Position numbers and translations under genes: made by a program
The notes under the pieces: generated by a model
Seen by the model: the letters and a program-made list of their open reading frames with translations, nothing else
Databases searched by the model: none
What the model was told of the DNA's origin: nothing
Assembly (NCBI GenBank): GCA_900769465.1
Contig: CAAGGT010000240.1
Coordinates: 1 to 6,957 of the forward strand
Source: Bacteroidaceae bacterium
GTDB taxonomy: Bacteria > Bacteroidota > Bacteroidia > Bacteroidales > Bacteroidaceae
Direction: 5' to 3'
Length of the DNA: 6,957 nucleotides
In this document: piece by piece, positions 5,347 through 6,957 of the stretch
How positions within the stretch are numbered: the first letter of the stretch is position 1
Layout: every line of letters starts with the position of its first letter

Positions 5347-6252
5347 TCAGAACAACTTGTTAGGATACTCACCGGCATCAACAAGCGACTGAATCTTCTC
5401 GACAGTTGCAGGACGGTCGGCAGCATATGTAACACCGAACCACTTTGCTGTAGTGTCAAGAACCTCGCAAGAAGCCTTGCCTGTAGTTGTAAGGTTGTTC
5501 ACAACCAATGGGATGAAATATTCAGCCTTTGGCTTGTCGATATTCTCCTTCAAGAAATCAACGAACTGCTCTTCGGAATGTTTGAAATAGTCGGGTGTGA
5601 AGCCCCAGAAATTCATTGAAACAGGAGTCTCCTCACCAACAGGCTGCCAAGCACCCTCCTCGTCCTTGTAGCAGATAGGACCGTCAACACGCATAATTTC
5701 TGTGCGCTCAACAACACCTGTCAACATATTCTGCTCGTTCTTCTCGCAAACGCCACGAGCTACGCTACCGTTCTCGCTGAGAGTGTTGCAGATGCGGAAA
5801 CCAACCATTGAGTATTTGCCGGTAGAACCCTCGGGAAGCTCGCTGAGCCACTTGCCCATAACGGCAAATGCATCGCGGCCATAGAAATCATCGGCATTGA
5901 TAACAGCGAAAGGCTCGTTGATAGCATCCTTACCCATAAGCACAGCGTGGTTTGTACCCCAGGGTTTTGTACGCTCCTCGGGAACAGTGAAGCCCTCGGG
6001 GAGGTTGTCGATAGCCTGGAACACCAGCTCTGTAGGGATGTGACCCTCGTACTTGCTCAATACCTTGTCGCGGAAATCCTGCTCAAAATCCTTGCGGATA
6101 ACGAACACCAACTTGCCGAATCCACCACGGATAGCATCAAAGATTGAGTAGTCCATAATTGTTTCACCATTTGGACCAAGACCGTCCAACTGCTTCAAAC
6201 CACCATAACGGCTGCCCATACCTGCAGCCAATACAAAAAGTGTAGGTTTCAT
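5347..6252 (-). CDS. Sugar-phosphate-type nucleotidyltransferase, substrate unknown
   Basis: A 301-residue cytosolic enzyme of the NTP-transferase (GT-A-like Rossmann) fold, which joins a nucleoside triphosphate to a phosphorylated sugar or similar alcohol, releasing pyrophosphate. The signature loop is LAAGMGSRYGGLKQ (8-21), with pyrophosphate-binding Arg15 and Lys20. PWGTNHAV (97-104) should contact the base, and INADDFYG (118-125) gives the metal-binding aspartates. NFWGF (214-218) and the C-terminal PNKLF are conserved in Bacteroidales homologues as I remember them. It lacks the C-terminal beta-helix of GlmU/GlgC. Neither kinase nor glycosyltransferase lies beside it, so the substrate cannot be assigned; a MurU-like or cell-envelope sugar role is conceivable. 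It is a single-gene transcript with its own strong promoter and terminator, suggesting steady expression. Start ATG 6252 is the first residue of the conserved fold. Confidence 0.88.
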   Translation of the reverse strand: MKPTLFVLAAGMGSRYGGLKQLDGLGPNGETIMDYSIFDAIRGGFGKLVFVIRKDFEQDFRDKVLSKYEGHIPTELVFQAIDNLPEGFTVPEERTKPWGTNHAVLMGKDAINEPFAVINADDFYGRDAFAVMGKWLSELPEGSTGKYSMVGFRICNTLSENGSVARGVCEKNEQNMLTGVVERTEIMRVDGPICYKDEEGAWQPVGEETPVSMNFWGFTPDYFKHSEEQFVDFLKENIDKPKAEYFIPLVVNNLTTTGKASCEVLDTTAKWFGVTYAADRPATVEKIQSLVDAGEYPNKLF

Positions 6253-6296
6253 TTTATAAAAATAATATTAAGGTTAATTGTATTCCCTGTCATTTG

Positions 6297-6313
6297 ATGC
6301 CCTTTGAAGGCAT
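6297..6313 (-). promoter_or_regulatory. Hairpin at the predicted 5' end of the nucleotidyltransferase mRNA
   Basis: ATGCC (6313-6309 on the minus strand) pairs with GGCAT (6301-6297) around a 7-nt loop. The predicted transcription start, about 7 bases past the -7 element, falls near 6313, so the mRNA would begin with this hairpin. Terminal hairpins of this kind can protect mRNA from decay. The stem is short, so chance is possible. Confidence 0.3.
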
Positions 6314-6319
6314 GCAGTC

Positions 6320-6352
6320 CAAAGGTACAATTTAATATTGATTCTACGCAAA
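6320..6352 (-). promoter_or_regulatory. Bacteroidota-type promoter for the nucleotidyltransferase gene
   Basis: On the minus strand TTTG (6352-6349) and TACCTTTG (6327-6320) are separated by 21 bases, matching TTTG / TAnnTTTG. The predicted start near 6313 leaves a leader of about 60 nt before ATG 6252. It is divergent from the rpmH promoter. The two -33 boxes are about 120 bp apart, and I see no gene between them. Confidence 0.8.
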
Positions 6353-6471
6353 TTATATTAGAAAAATTTTAATTACATACACAAACAAACCATTCGCACA
6401 GCCTCGCACACTGCACAGTGACCCTGCAAACGGGAATAATGTAAAAATGAGCAAAAATACCTAGCCAAAAC

Positions 6472-6502
6472 TTTGCCAATATGAAAAAAAAGAGTAATTT
6501 TG
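6472..6502 (+). promoter_or_regulatory. Bacteroidota-type promoter for rpmH
   Basis: TTTG (6472-6475) and TAATTTTG (6495-6502) are separated by exactly 19 bases, a full consensus match, as expected for a highly expressed ribosomal protein gene. Transcription would start near 6509. The leader of about 50 nt is very A-rich and has no Shine-Dalgarno sequence, the form of strong translation initiation often seen in this phylum. Confidence 0.85.
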
Positions 6503-6561
6503 CAAGCTGAAAAGCGAAAAGTCAAAAAAGCGAATATAAACAATATAAAATATATAAGACG

Positions 6562-6723
6562 ATGAAAAGAACATTCCAACCCTCTAACAGAAAGAGAAAG
6601 AACAAGCACGGTTTCCGTGAGAGAATGGCTACAAAGAATGGCCGTCGCGTATTGGCAGCCCGTCGCGCAAAGGGACGTGCAAAGTTGACCGTTTCAGACG
6701 AGTACAACGGCAAGAAGAAGTAA
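6562..6723 (+). CDS. rpmH: 50S ribosomal protein L34
   Basis: A 53-codon gene encoding ribosomal protein L34, a small basic protein that binds 23S rRNA in the large subunit. The protein opens with MKRTFQPSNRKRKNKHGFR and carries RMATKNGRRVLAARRAKGR, the two hallmark L34 blocks. The last ten residues (LTVSDEYNGKKK region) form the short extension typical of Bacteroidota. The common L34 length is 44-54 residues, so it is complete. It is flanked by its own consensus promoter and a strong terminator, and so appears to be transcribed alone. The rnpA and dnaA genes that sit beside rpmH in many other phyla are absent from this window. Confidence 0.98.
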   Translation: MKRTFQPSNRKRKNKHGFRERMATKNGRRVLAARRAKGRAKLTVSDEYNGKKK

Positions 6724-6730
6724 TTGCAAC

Positions 6731-6745
6731 ACAGGCAATGCCTGT
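6731..6745. repeat. 15-bp inverted repeat just after rpmH
   Basis: ACAGGCA (6731-6737) and TGCCTGT (6739-6745) form a perfect inverted repeat around one base, 7 bases after the rpmH stop codon. No T-run follows. As RNA it would give a small hairpin 15 bases before the main terminator. It may help to define the mRNA 3' end or may be incidental. Confidence 0.35.
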
Positions 6746-6759
6746 CGAAATAGATTTGC

Positions 6760-6802
6760 AAACATCAAGCAGTGAACAAATTTGTTCACTGCTTGATGTT
6801 TT
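6760..6802 (+). terminator. rpmH terminator, perfect 42-bp palindrome
   Basis: Positions 6760-6780 are the exact inverse complement of 6781-6801, with no spacer, followed by one more T. Folded as RNA it gives a stem of about 19 bp with an AATT loop, ending in a TTTT tail, 36 bases after the rpmH stop. It should terminate rpmH transcription, and because the minus strand also ends in TTTG it could act in both directions. Confidence 0.85.
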
Positions 6803-6858
6803 ATGACAATCAAATACAGAATGAGTAAAAAAGGCTCAGTCGTAAAAAGGTGTGGATG

Positions 6859-6882
6859 CCCCGGTTTGCTTTAAGCCTGGGG
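6859..6882. other. GC-rich hairpin in an unassigned right-edge region
   Basis: CCCCGG (6859-6864) can pair with CCTGGGG (6876-6882) with one bulged T and an 11-nt loop. It lies in the 155 bases after the rpmH terminator (6803-6957), where I find no recognisable gene. Two minus-strand frames stay open from the right edge to stops at 6896 and 6916, so the tail of a gene from outside the window is possible. A structured RNA or mobile-element end cannot be ruled out. No T-run follows the hairpin in either direction. Confidence 0.25.
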
Positions 6883-6957
6883 ATAGTCTATTGATTTATA
6901 GAATTGATTGTAGTTTTAACTTTTTTTGAAATTGCTTCCGCTCACTTTGTGGGTAAA

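Noticed and set aside
6409..6420. CACTG-CA-CAGTG inverted repeat between the divergent nucleotidyltransferase and rpmH promoters
   Set aside because: Arms of 5 bp are expected by chance in a window this size.
6821..6874. 17-codon plus-strand frame encoding a small cysteine-containing peptide
   Set aside because: Too short to support without conservation data; no promoter or ribosome binding site is visible, and it overlaps the GC-rich hairpin.

Overview
The window is a piece of a Bacteroidota chromosome, most likely order Bacteroidales. The promoters follow the TTTG-N19/21-TAnnTTTG pattern of that phylum (tRNA-Lys, nucleotidyltransferase and rpmH, plus a -7-only match before tdk). Shine-Dalgarno sequences are mostly absent, and the proteins read like Bacteroides/Muribaculaceae/Prevotella orthologues. 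The genus cannot be fixed from sequence alone.

Left edge (1-435): the N-terminal 34 codons of a probable tyrosine recombinase run off the window on the minus strand. Behind them lies about 330 bases of gene-free DNA holding four direct repeats at 11-12 bp spacing, phased T-tracts and a terminator. Next comes tRNA-Lys(UUU) (436-508, minus) with its own promoter. An integrase facing away from a tRNA 3' end is the usual layout of an integrated element end, so positions 1 to about 430 are probably one end of an integrative element.

Core (634-5240): on the minus strand, rsmI and an AI-2E/PerM-family membrane protein form a two-gene unit. Divergent from it, tdk, a YjjG-type HAD nucleotidase and the type I asparaginase ansA are tightly packed on the plus strand. 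Tdk makes dTMP from thymidine and YjjG-type enzymes remove the phosphate from dUMP/dTMP and non-canonical pyrimidine nucleotides, so the first two genes form a salvage and house-cleaning pair. The ~300 base divergent region holds two perfect inverted repeats.

Right part (5241-6957): a strong 17-bp-stem bidirectional terminator separates ansA from a convergent sugar-phosphate-type nucleotidyltransferase. That gene and rpmH (ribosomal protein L34, missing from any long-ORF view because it has only 53 codons) are divergent, each with a near-consensus promoter. A perfect 42-bp palindrome ends rpmH. The last ~155 bases hold no gene I can name.

Most of the window is ordinary housekeeping sequence. 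The part with real discovery potential is the left edge, where the body of the putative element lies outside the window.
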